From Devosia sp. MC521 (GTDB lineage: Bacteria; Pseudomonadota; Alphaproteobacteria; Rhizobiales; Devosiaceae), in assembly GCF_014127105.1 (NCBI RefSeq), contig NZ_CP059902.1:2944001-3008000 (forward strand): a DNA stretch of 64,000 nucleotides, read 5' to 3'. Of the stretch, positions 34,330 through 42,684 are shown in pieces (the first letter of the stretch is position 1; every line of letters begins with the position of its first letter). The notes beneath the pieces were generated by a model. That model was not told the origin of the DNA, made no database searches, and worked only from the letters and a program-made list of their open reading frames with translations. The position numbers and the translations under genes were made by a program.

Positions 34330-36006
34330 TTAAGCCGTCGCCTTGGCGAGCGACGCAGCGCGAATCTCCGACAACCGCGCCCGAACAGACACGACATCAG
34401 GTTGTATGACTAGATGAAGCACGGTCGGAACATCGCTTGCCAAGGCCTGCTGCAGCGCAGGCGTGAATTCCTCGGTCTTATTCACCGTTATTCCGCGTGC
34501 ACCGAAGGAACGGGCATAAGCGGCGAAATCAGGATTGGTCAATTCCGTCGCCACAACACGCTCCGGATACTCCCGCTCCTGATGCATGCGGATGGTGCCG
34601 TAAATGCCGTTATCAAACACGATAAAGATCGGGTTGAGACCATAATGCATGGCCGTCGCGATTTCCTGCGAGGTCATCATGAAGCAGCCGTCACCGGCAA
34701 AGCAGAAGACCTGACGATCGGGGAAAAGAGACTTCGCCGCGATAGCCGCTGGCACGCCATAGCCCATCGCCCCGCTCAGTGGCGCGATCTGGGTCGGATA
34801 CTGGCGGAAGAGATAATGACGCTGCAGCCAAGCCGTGTAATTCCCGGCCCCATTGGTGAAAATCGCATCGTCATCGGCCAGAGCACTCAGCTGCTCCATC
34901 ACCGCACCAAGCTCGAGCTCCGTGCCAAACGCACGCGCCACGCGACCCTTTTCAAATTCCGCACGCCCCGCCTCGGCCCATTCGGCCCAGTCGTTATGCT
35001 CAACCACAGGCGCTGCCGAAAGAACATCAAAGAACGCCGCAACATCGGCATTGATCGCTAGATCCGCATGGTGCACGCGGCCAAGTTCTTCGGCGCCAGC
35101 ATGGACATGCACAAGCTTCTGCGTCGGGACGGGTGACGCAATAATCGTGTAGCCGGCCGTCGTCATTTCGCCGAGGCGATCCCCCACAACCAGCAGGAAA
35201 TCAGCTTGGCTTACGCGCGCCTTAAGGTCCGGCGTCACCGATGTCCCGAGCTCTCCGACATAGAGAGGATGCGCGTTATCGAACCGATCCTGACACCGGA
35301 AACCCGCAACCACAGGCAAGCCATAAGCTTCCGCAAACCTCTGTGCCTGCACGCGTGCCTCATCATTCCAGCCAGAGCCCCCCACTACCATCAGTGGTCG
35401 CTCCGCTGCACTCAAATCGGCCAAAAGCTGATCAATTGCCTGCGAGGTCGGCGCTGCTGAAACGCGCGCTGGGCGCGGCACATCGGCCACGTCCACGCAT
35501 TCGGTGAGCACATCTTCCGGCAGCACCACAACCACAGGGCCCTTGCGGCCACTCGTTGCGATGGCGAAAGCGCGCGCCACGACCTCGGGTATCCGCTTGG
35601 TGTCGTCGATCTGCTCCACGTGTTTGGCGACTTCGCCAAACATGCGTCGGTAGTCAATTTCCTGAAAGGCTTCACGACCAATCTGCTCGCGCGAAACATG
35701 GCCAATGAACAGAACCATCGGCGTCGAATCTTGGCGCGCCGTATGCAGACCGATGGAGGCATTGGTCGCGCCCGGACCGCGCGTGACAAAGCAAATGCCC
35801 GGCTCGCCGGTCAGCTTGCCATAGGCCTCAGCCATGTTCGCAGCGCCACCTTCGTGACGGCAGGCGATGAGAGAAATCTGCTCAGCACTGTCGTAAAATG
35901 CGTCGAGCGCACCAAGAAAACTCTCGCCAGGAACGCAATAGCTCACCTTGGCACCGTAAGCGATGAGATGATCAACCAGAATACGGCCGCCAGTACGCAC
36001 TACCAT
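34330..36006 (-). CDS. Thiamine-diphosphate enzyme (acetolactate-synthase-like large subunit)
   Basis: 558 residues with the three-domain POX/AHAS layout. The N-terminal PYR domain holds the activating Glu in CRHEGGAANMAEAYGK. A central domain follows, and the C-terminal PP domain has the ThDP motif GDGCFMMTSQEIATAM ending in FDN. No small regulatory subunit is nearby and the context is catabolic, so a decarboxylase, carboligase or oxalyl/sulfo-type role is more likely than branched-chain amino acid synthesis. The promoter-proximal region contains the shared 11-mer. Confidence 0.86.
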   Translation of the reverse strand: MVVRTGGRILVDHLIAYGAKVSYCVPGESFLGALDAFYDSAEQISLIACRHEGGAANMAEAYGKLTGEPGICFVTRGPGATNASIGLHTARQDSTPMVLFIGHVSREQIGREAFQEIDYRRMFGEVAKHVEQIDDTKRIPEVVARAFAIATSGRKGPVVVVLPEDVLTECVDVADVPRPARVSAAPTSQAIDQLLADLSAAERPLMVVGGSGWNDEARVQAQRFAEAYGLPVVAGFRCQDRFDNAHPLYVGELGTSVTPDLKARVSQADFLLVVGDRLGEMTTAGYTIIASPVPTQKLVHVHAGAEELGRVHHADLAINADVAAFFDVLSAAPVVEHNDWAEWAEAGRAEFEKGRVARAFGTELELGAVMEQLSALADDDAIFTNGAGNYTAWLQRHYLFRQYPTQIAPLSGAMGYGVPAAIAAKSLFPDRQVFCFAGDGCFMMTSQEIATAMHYGLNPIFIVFDNGIYGTIRMHQEREYPERVVATELTNPDFAAYARSFGARGITVNKTEEFTPALQQALASDVPTVLHLVIQPDVVSVRARLSEIRAASLAKATA

Positions 36007-36053
36007 TCGTCCTGCCCTTCTTTAAAACACTGAGGCATTATCATTGGTTATAT

Positions 36054-36064
36054 GGTTATCGTAC
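36054..36064. promoter_or_regulatory. Shared 11-mer GGTTATCGTAC, copy 2
   Basis: Identical to 31328-31338. It lies in the 105-base gap before the ThDP enzyme gene (start codon 36006). The flanks (ATATGG before, AAATGATCC after) differ from copy 1, so the shared block is not part of a longer duplication. Confidence 0.5.
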
Positions 36065-36111
36065 AAATGATCCGTGTCAAGGCCATGACCGCCGCGCGTT
36101 GAAAACTCCGC

Positions 36112-39075
36112 TCATGCGCCCCGTGCGCGCAACTGCTCCAAAATCAGCGAAACCGGATGCCGCAGACGCGCATCGCTCTCTTTTTCCGCCTGGCACCGGC
36201 ACGAAAGGCCGGTCGCTACCAGCTCGCCTGCCTCAAGAGACGGCTCTTCAACGCGAGACCGCCAGCTGAGCCCATAAATCTGCTGCGACAGGCGCCGGTT
36301 CTTGGCCTCGTGCCCAAAGGTCCCGGCCATGCCGCAACAGCCCAGACTTTCCGTTTGCGCGGCAATCCCAGCTGCCGCCAACACCTCACCCCACTGCCGC
36401 GACGAGGCAGAGAGGTTCGACGTAGCGGTACAATGATTGGCCAAACGTGCCTTCATCGCCCCCGCATCACGACGCGCATCCGCCAGACGATGAAGATTCT
36501 GCGAGAGAAACTCTTCAATGGTTTTCACATTCACCGCGCCGTCGACAATCGGCGCATATTCATCGCGATAGACCAAAGTCATCGCCGGATCGACACCGAT
36601 CAGCGGCACACCGAGCGCATCGTAAGCGCGCAACCGCGCCGCGGTCCGACGCGCCACGGCGTCAAAACGCTTCAGCAACCCCTTGGCATGCAATGGCTTG
36701 CCGTTTTGCACCCGCACAATGAACGGCCGGAAGCCCAAGCCCTGCAAGAGATCGACCAGATCCAACAACAGCGCGGGCTCAAAAATCGCCACAAAGGCAT
36801 CTGGCACAATAGCAACGAGATCCTGCCTCTCACGCGGCGACAGGGCCCCGATGTCCGGTGGAGACAAGGCCCCGACCCCACGCTCGGCCAGATCACTTTT
36901 CAGCAGTGTTTTAGGCAAAGAAGGCAGCGCCTCAAGCCCCAAGAGCCGCAAGCCAGATTGCCCCAGTTTGGTATTCGCCATGAGGCGATAAACCGGCGCA
37001 ACGAGCGGCAGAAGAGGCAAGAACAATTCAATCTCAGCGATCAACCGATCAGCCGGCGTCCGCCAATAGCGCGTATGATATTGTTCCAAAAATCGCGACT
37101 TAAACGCCGGCACATCGACCTTAACCGGACAAGTGCCCTTACACGCCTTACACCCAAGGCAGGTGTCGAGCGCCGCCTTCACCTCATGAGAAAAGTCAGC
37201 GCCTTTGCTGCCCCACGCAAACAGGCGCGGACGCCATGACCGAGACCGCGTACCGGACTGAGTGCCCTCCTCCGCCTGCACCAAGCGCAGCCACTCGCGC
37301 ACCAAAGTCGCGCGGCCCTTAGGCGATTGGCGGCGATCGCGCGTCGCCTTCCAGCTCGGACACATGGGCGCGTCAAATTCGAAGTCGAAGCACGCGCCAT
37401 TGCCATTGCACGTCAGCGCACGGCTATAGCCATCGCTATGCGCCCGGGCCAAGCCCGCTTCGCGCTCGCCCCGCATCGGCACATCCCCAACATCTGTCAG
37501 GGGGCCGAAATTGCTGGCAATTTTTCCCGGATTGAACTGCTCATGCGGATCAAACAGCGCCTTCACGCGCTGGATCGCAGGGTAAAGCTCTCCAAAGAAC
37601 GCGCGCGTATAGGCCCCGCGCACGCCCTTGCCGTGCTCGCCCCACAGCACCCCGCCATATTTCTGAGTCAGCGCATAGACACTGTCAGAAATGGCCTGCA
37701 CCTGCTCGCGGCGCTCGGGCACATAAAGATCCATGTCCGGGCGGACGTGAATAACGCCACTATCAGCATGCCCAAACATGCCATAACCAAGCCCGAAACG
37801 ATCAAGCAGGGCCCTGAATTCCTGAATATAGTCAGCCAGTTGATCGGGCGGAACCGCCGTATCTTCGACAAAGGCAACCGGGGCGCTCGTCCCCGTCACA
37901 TTGCCCAATATGCCCACTGCGCGTTTCCGCATCGCCCATATATCGGCAATATCGGCGCGCGAATTTGTGGTCGCCAATGACAAATACTGCCCATCGGCTT
38001 TGACCGCTTCAACAAGGCGCAACATCTGCTGCTCGAGCCCATCGGCGCTATCAGCGACAAATTCGACCATGCAGGCGCTGCCAAATCGCCCATCGGCACT
38101 TGGCTTAAAGAAATGCGCGACTTTCTCCCCGGCCGCATCGGTTCGCGCCAGCCCAAGAACGCGCTCATCCACCACCTCGACCGACGCCGCACCAAAACCG
38201 AGAAACTTCTTTGTTTCCCGCAGCATGGACACAAAATCCGCATAGACGATGGTCACAAGACCCATATGGTCCGGAATAGGCGTCAACGCCAACTCGGCCT
38301 CGGCGATGAGCCCGAGCGTCCCCTCAGAACCGCAGATGACCGAGTTCAAGTCCAGCGAACCATCGGCTTTGCGCAGATGCCCCAGATCATAGCCGGTCAC
38401 ATTGCGATTAAGCTGAGGCACATCGCGCAGCCAGCGCTCAGCAACGTCTCTTTCCAGCGCGTCGAGTTCCTGCGCGAGGTCCAAATCGCCATGCGCGCCC
38501 GTATCGAGTACAGACCCATCGCTCAACACCAGTTTGACCGCGCGAACGTGATCTCTGGTTTTTCCATAAAGCACAGATCCCTGCCCCGAGGCGTCCGTGC
38601 TGATCATCCCGCCAATCGTCGCCCGATTAGAGGTTGAGAGTTCAGGTGGGAAAAACAGACCGTAAGGCTTGAGCGCCTTTTGCAGCTGATCCTTGACGAC
38701 GCCGGGTTGAACAATGGCAACGCGGCGGACCGGGTCAATCGCCAAGATCTTGTTCATATGCCGAGACATATCAACAATCACCCCATTGCCCAGCGACTGA
38801 CCATTGGTCCCGGTGCCGCCGCCACGAGGCCGCAGGATGATCGAACGATGCTGCTCCTCGCGCGCACGACTGGCGATCAGTTGCAAATCGGCTATGCTAC
38901 GCGGGTAAGCGACAGCGTCCGGAACGATTTGATAGATCGAGTTGTCCGTCGACTGGACAAGGCGATGACCTAAGCCCGTTTCCAAATCACCCGAAAATCC
39001 CGCAACCCTGAGGTGATCGAGGAAGTTTTGATAGCTCACGGCCATCACATCGGGCGATTTTACAGCTGGTATCAT
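36112..39075 (-). CDS. FAD-linked oxidase / Fe-S oxidoreductase fusion (YdiJ-like, D-2-hydroxyacid dehydrogenase)
   Basis: 987 residues from the ATG at 39075. The N-terminal half is a PCMH FAD-binding domain (ILRPRGGGTGTNGQSLGNG) plus an FAD-oxidase C-terminal domain. Next comes a 4Fe-4S segment with CLGCKACKGTCPVKVD, and lastly a CCG domain ending in ESLGCCGMAGTFGHEAKN. This is the layout of YdiJ, a D-2-hydroxyglutarate dehydrogenase; related proteins oxidise glycolate or lactate. It would feed electrons from a 2-hydroxyacid to a carrier or the quinone pool. The TTG at 39111 is a less likely start. The GntR gene lies just upstream. Confidence 0.88.
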   Translation of the reverse strand: MIPAVKSPDVMAVSYQNFLDHLRVAGFSGDLETGLGHRLVQSTDNSIYQIVPDAVAYPRSIADLQLIASRAREEQHRSIILRPRGGGTGTNGQSLGNGVIVDMSRHMNKILAIDPVRRVAIVQPGVVKDQLQKALKPYGLFFPPELSTSNRATIGGMISTDASGQGSVLYGKTRDHVRAVKLVLSDGSVLDTGAHGDLDLAQELDALERDVAERWLRDVPQLNRNVTGYDLGHLRKADGSLDLNSVICGSEGTLGLIAEAELALTPIPDHMGLVTIVYADFVSMLRETKKFLGFGAASVEVVDERVLGLARTDAAGEKVAHFFKPSADGRFGSACMVEFVADSADGLEQQMLRLVEAVKADGQYLSLATTNSRADIADIWAMRKRAVGILGNVTGTSAPVAFVEDTAVPPDQLADYIQEFRALLDRFGLGYGMFGHADSGVIHVRPDMDLYVPERREQVQAISDSVYALTQKYGGVLWGEHGKGVRGAYTRAFFGELYPAIQRVKALFDPHEQFNPGKIASNFGPLTDVGDVPMRGEREAGLARAHSDGYSRALTCNGNGACFDFEFDAPMCPSWKATRDRRQSPKGRATLVREWLRLVQAEEGTQSGTRSRSWRPRLFAWGSKGADFSHEVKAALDTCLGCKACKGTCPVKVDVPAFKSRFLEQYHTRYWRTPADRLIAEIELFLPLLPLVAPVYRLMANTKLGQSGLRLLGLEALPSLPKTLLKSDLAERGVGALSPPDIGALSPRERQDLVAIVPDAFVAIFEPALLLDLVDLLQGLGFRPFIVRVQNGKPLHAKGLLKRFDAVARRTAARLRAYDALGVPLIGVDPAMTLVYRDEYAPIVDGAVNVKTIEEFLSQNLHRLADARRDAGAMKARLANHCTATSNLSASSRQWGEVLAAAGIAAQTESLGCCGMAGTFGHEAKNRRLSQQIYGLSWRSRVEEPSLEAGELVATGLSCRCQAEKESDARLRHPVSLILEQLRARGA

Positions 39076-39156
39076 GGGCCCAGCTTTACTTGTACGACGA
39101 CCCGATCTCAAGCCCCAGAAAACGGTGTTTCAGCCAGCATCGTCGTCCGCTCGACG

Positions 39157-39906
39157 TTAGAGTGCCTGCTGCGCCAACCGCCCTAGCCGCGCCAAGCTCG
39201 CTTCGAGATGCTGGCGCATCGCATCACGCGCAGCATTGGCATTGCCATCGTTGATCGCATCAAAAATCTGCTGATGCTCGTTCTGAAGTCGACTGAGATA
39301 GGACGCGTCTTTCACGCCCCCAACATTGGTCGCTCGGCGCGGCACGCTATACTGGCCGAGGAAATCCAGGGTTCGAGGAAAATGTGGATTGCCAGATGCT
39401 TCCGCTACCGCTTGGTGGAACCGGAAATCTTCCTCGGCGCCGTCTTCACCGCGATCAATCGCTGCAGAAATATCGTCCAGAGCTGTGCGCAGGCGTTCTA
39501 TGCTTTCAGCGCTGGCCCGTGCCGCCGCACGCGCTGCCGCCTCGACCTCGATCGCCAGTCGCAGCTCATTCAAATTGATCAGGTCGCCCACGACTTTCAT
39601 GTCATTGGGAGAAATCTGCAAAGTCCGGTGATGGGCACCGGCCGACACAAAGGCACCAAGCCCCTGACGCGTCGTCACCACGCCGCTCGCACGCAATTGC
39701 GCAACGGCTTCGCGGATCACTGTTCGTGACACGCCCAGTTGCTGCATCATTTCGCGTTCGGTTGGCAGGCGCGCGCCTGGCTGCAAGTTGCCAGTGCGAA
39801 TATCGGCTAATAGTCGAGTGGTAACTTCCTCGACGAGCGTTGGACTCTTTTCAACACGGCGAGATAACTGACTCACACCACCGGCGCTTCCACCGTTATC
39901 TGCCAT
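39157..39906 (-). CDS. GntR-family regulator, FadR/FCD type
   Basis: 249 residues from the ATG at 39906, preceded by a G-rich stretch. An earlier in-frame start at 40023 adds 39 residues unlike the family. Winged helix-turn-helix about residues 20-85 (LPTEREMMQQLGVSRTVIREAVAQLRASG), then an FCD domain with the ligand/metal segment EEDFRFHQAVAEASGNPHF. It heads the catabolic island and is its likely regulator, a candidate to bind the shared 11-mer at 31.3 and 36.05 kb. Divergent from the MATE gene. Confidence 0.88.
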   Translation of the reverse strand: MADNGGSAGGVSQLSRRVEKSPTLVEEVTTRLLADIRTGNLQPGARLPTEREMMQQLGVSRTVIREAVAQLRASGVVTTRQGLGAFVSAGAHHRTLQISPNDMKVVGDLINLNELRLAIEVEAAARAAARASAESIERLRTALDDISAAIDRGEDGAEEDFRFHQAVAEASGNPHFPRTLDFLGQYSVPRRATNVGGVKDASYLSRLQNEHQQIFDAINDGNANAARDAMRQHLEASLARLGRLAQQAL

Positions 39907-40056
39907 CCCCGCCCCCAAATTCTTTTGTCCAGCTCGCAAAATACGCGCTCTTGCCCAGCACAGCCAGCGAAAAGAAAACCATAACCCACTATATGGCAAG
40001 TTTTTATCAGGTGATATGACCACACGACCAATTTAGCGATTTTGGACTTCGAGCAC

Positions 40057-41376
40057 ATGCATGACCGCCGGCAGCCACAAGTCACTGCACGCACGCTCTT
40101 GGTCATGGCCGCCCCCGTCATGTTGGCGTCGATGTCGACGCCGCTCGTCGGTGCGGTTGACCTGGCAGTACTCGCGCCCCTTGGCGACACAGCATTGCTC
40201 GGCGGCGTCGCCGCCGCCAATATCCTCCTGAACTTCCTCTTTTTTAGCCTCAACTTTCTGCGCTCCTCCACCACAGGCATGACCGCTCAGGCCCTTGGCG
40301 CCGGAGACACCAGCGAAGCCCTGGCCGTTCCCCTCCGGGCCATTGTCATCGCCCTCACCTTGGGCCTTCTCGCCATCGGACTGCAGGTTCCCGCTGAGCA
40401 TCTCGGACTCGGCCTGATGGGTCTCAGCGACGAGATCCGCGCAGCCGCAGCGACCTATTTCAGCATTCGTGTTTGGTCAGCGCCCATGCTGCTCCTCACC
40501 TATTGCTTCACCGGCTGGGTGCTCGGGCGAGGCGAGATGCACAAGGGGTTCGCTCTGCAACTCGTGCTCAACCTGAGCAATATCGCCCTCTCGATCTTTT
40601 TCGTCTGGCATCTGAATTGGGGACTACAAGGCGCGGCCTTTGCCACTGTTTGCGCGGAAACGCTCACCGCACTCTTCGGAGCCGCACTGCTCACGGCCCA
40701 ACTGCGTCCAAATTGGCGACGCGCCTTTGCCGCCGTGCCGAACTGGACAGCGGTCCGTCGCATGCTGCTCGTCAATGGCGATATGGTTCTGCGCTCACTC
40801 GCGCTCATTATCGTCTTGGCCTCGTTCACCAGCATCGGCGCGAGTTTCGGGCCTGACGTCATGGCTGCCAATGCCGTGTTGATGACCGTCTTTTATATGT
40901 CCGGCGCGGTGATGGATGGGCTGGCGACAGCAACCCAGCAGCTTTCGGGCCGCTTTGTCGGCGGGCGCGATGCAGCGGGCTTTAAGGCCGCCATTGCTCT
41001 GGCCGCCAAATTCAGCGCCATAGCGACGGCAATTTATGTCGCTGTTCTGCTCCTTGGCAAAGATGTCCTCATCTCCACCATGTCGCCGAACGAAACGGTG
41101 TCCGAGCTTATCTCAACCTATTATTGGTGGACCTTGCTCATCCCGATTGCAGGCCTCCTCGCCTTCCTCATGGATGGTGTTTTTATCGGCGCCAGCTGGT
41201 CGCGCGATCTGCGAAACATGATGTTCGCGTCGGCCCTGATCTTCTTCGGCCTCACCGCCACGATCATCCCGCTCTGGCATAACCACGGCCTTTGGATCGC
41301 CCTCGTCAGCTTTATGGCGTCCCGCGGCCTGCTTCTCGCCATGCGCCTACGCCACCAAATGCAGACCCATTTCTAG
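40057..41376 (+). CDS. MATE family efflux transporter (DinF-like)
   Basis: 439 residues from the ATG at 40057; a TTG at 40042 is the alternative. Twelve predicted membrane helices in two bundles, with MATE features TLLVMAAPVMLASMSTPLVGAVDLAVL at the start and LRSSTTGMTAQALGAGD in the first half. Sodium- or proton-coupled drug or metabolite exporter of the inner membrane. Divergent from the GntR gene with a 150-base gap. Ends with TAG. Confidence 0.9.
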   Translation: MHDRRQPQVTARTLLVMAAPVMLASMSTPLVGAVDLAVLAPLGDTALLGGVAAANILLNFLFFSLNFLRSSTTGMTAQALGAGDTSEALAVPLRAIVIALTLGLLAIGLQVPAEHLGLGLMGLSDEIRAAAATYFSIRVWSAPMLLLTYCFTGWVLGRGEMHKGFALQLVLNLSNIALSIFFVWHLNWGLQGAAFATVCAETLTALFGAALLTAQLRPNWRRAFAAVPNWTAVRRMLLVNGDMVLRSLALIIVLASFTSIGASFGPDVMAANAVLMTVFYMSGAVMDGLATATQQLSGRFVGGRDAAGFKAAIALAAKFSAIATAIYVAVLLLGKDVLISTMSPNETVSELISTYYWWTLLIPIAGLLAFLMDGVFIGASWSRDLRNMMFASALIFFGLTATIIPLWHNHGLWIALVSFMASRGLLLAMRLRHQMQTHF

Positions 41377-41443
41377 GCGCAAAGCCGCACAAACGCCAAA
41401 ACCGGCATCGCTTGAAACGTTTTGAATTTTGTGAGGGAAAAAG

Positions 41444-41519
41444 TGGTGCCCGGAACCGGAATCGAACCAGTGACACGCGGATTTTCAATCCGCTGCTCTA
41501 CCAACTGAGCTACCCGGGC
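41444..41519 (-). tRNA. tRNA-Phe (anticodon GAA), copy 1
   Basis: 76 nt with encoded CCA. Acceptor GCCCGGG/TCCGGGC, anticodon stem GCGGA/TCCGC with loop TTGAAAA, T-loop GTTCGATTC. A T-run (CTTTTTCCC) follows the 3' end. Identical in sequence to the copy at 49465-49540. Confidence 0.97.
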
Positions 41520-41677
41520 AACCTGCTCGCCTTACGTCTGCGAACACCCGCTTTCTAGGGCATCATTTCGCGCTTCGCAATTGCTAGACGCGTGTGTGAA
41601 CACAAGTTTTTTCGCTGTCCACAGGCTTCCATCATTTTGCCGCCCACAACGCCGCCAACTGCCCCGCAATCAACAAA

Positions 41678-41704
41678 AAACGCCGCATCGTCAACGCGGC
41701 GTTT
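41678..41704 (-). terminator. Terminator of the sugar ABC operon
   Basis: AAACGCCGC and GCGGCGTTT, perfect 9-bp stem with a 9-base loop. On the minus strand it is followed by a run of T. It lies 20 bases beyond the permease stop. Confidence 0.8.
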
Positions 41705-41723
41705 GGTTCGTGTCTGCGCTGGC

Positions 41724-42683
41724 TCAGCGTCGAGCCTTGCTCAGCGAGCCCATGCCCACCGCCAGCAAGATGAGCGCCCCCACCAGAATCTGGCGGATAT
41801 AGCTATCAACGCTCATCTGCGTCAGCCCATTGTCCAACACCCCGAGCACCAACACGCCCACGACTGTCGCCAGAATACGCGGCTCACCATGGCGCGACAT
41901 GGTCGAGCCCAAAAACACCGCCGCAATCGCATTGAGCATCAGCCCCGAGCCCTGCACCGGATTGGCCGATGCCACGCGGCTGGCATACATAATGCCCCCC
42001 ACCGCCGCAGCAAAACCGGTGAGCGCAAAGGCAATCGTGCGCAACCGCTTGACCGGAATGCCGCCCAAATGCGCCGCTTCCATATTCCCGCCAATGGCAT
42101 AGAGGCGACGACCGAACGTTGTCTGCTCCAGCAGCACCCACACGGCAAAGACCACCAAAATCGCGATAATGGAGAGGTTCGGCAGGCTGATCGCCACCCC
42201 GCCCCATTCGCCCAGCGGAATGCCCCCACGCGCAAATGTGCCAAACTCTTCCGGAATGGCCCGCCCCGAAATCGTCTTGCCACCACTGACGACAAAGGCC
42301 AGCCCTGAGAACATCGTCATCGTCGCCAGCGTCGCGATGAAGGGCAAAATCCCGACAAAGCTCACCATCACGCCATTGACCACCCCGCCAAGCAGGCCAA
42401 TCGCCAGCGCCCCGAGCACAGCCATGCTCACCGGCATCCCCGCCGCCATCATCAGCGCGGCGACAATCCCCGCCAGCGAGGCAGTCGAGCCCACCGAGAG
42501 GTCAAAATCCCCCATGGTCATGACAATGGTCATGCCCGCCGCCACAACCATCAACATCGACACCTGCTGGGTGATATTGAGCCAGTTGCGCGCGGTCGGG
42601 AATGTACCCGGCAGCATGATCGAGAAGAACAGAACGATAGCGATAAAGCCGATCAGCGTGCCGTAGCGACGAATGTGCTGCAT
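41724..42683 (-). CDS. Sugar ABC transporter permease (RbsC-like)
   Basis: 319 residues, about nine to ten membrane helices, BPD_transp_2 family. It has the motif GDFDLSVGSTASLAGIVAALM, the hallmark of RbsC-type permeases, and the coupling stretch GGNMEAAHLGGIPVKRLRTIAFALTG near residue 200-225. Channel for a monosaccharide such as ribose, xylose or a polyol. It follows the ATPase gene after one base. Last gene of the operon binding protein - ATPase - permease. Confidence 0.92.
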   Translation of the reverse strand: MQHIRRYGTLIGFIAIVLFFSIMLPGTFPTARNWLNITQQVSMLMVVAAGMTIVMTMGDFDLSVGSTASLAGIVAALMMAAGMPVSMAVLGALAIGLLGGVVNGVMVSFVGILPFIATLATMTMFSGLAFVVSGGKTISGRAIPEEFGTFARGGIPLGEWGGVAISLPNLSIIAILVVFAVWVLLEQTTFGRRLYAIGGNMEAAHLGGIPVKRLRTIAFALTGFAAAVGGIMYASRVASANPVQGSGLMLNAIAAVFLGSTMSRHGEPRILATVVGVLVLGVLDNGLTQMSVDSYIRQILVGALILLAVGMGSLSKARR

Positions 42684-42684
42684 A

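Noticed and set aside
34330..36006. Biosynthetic acetolactate synthase (ilvB)
   Set aside because: No small subunit gene and a catabolic setting; the ThDP fold alone does not fix the reaction.
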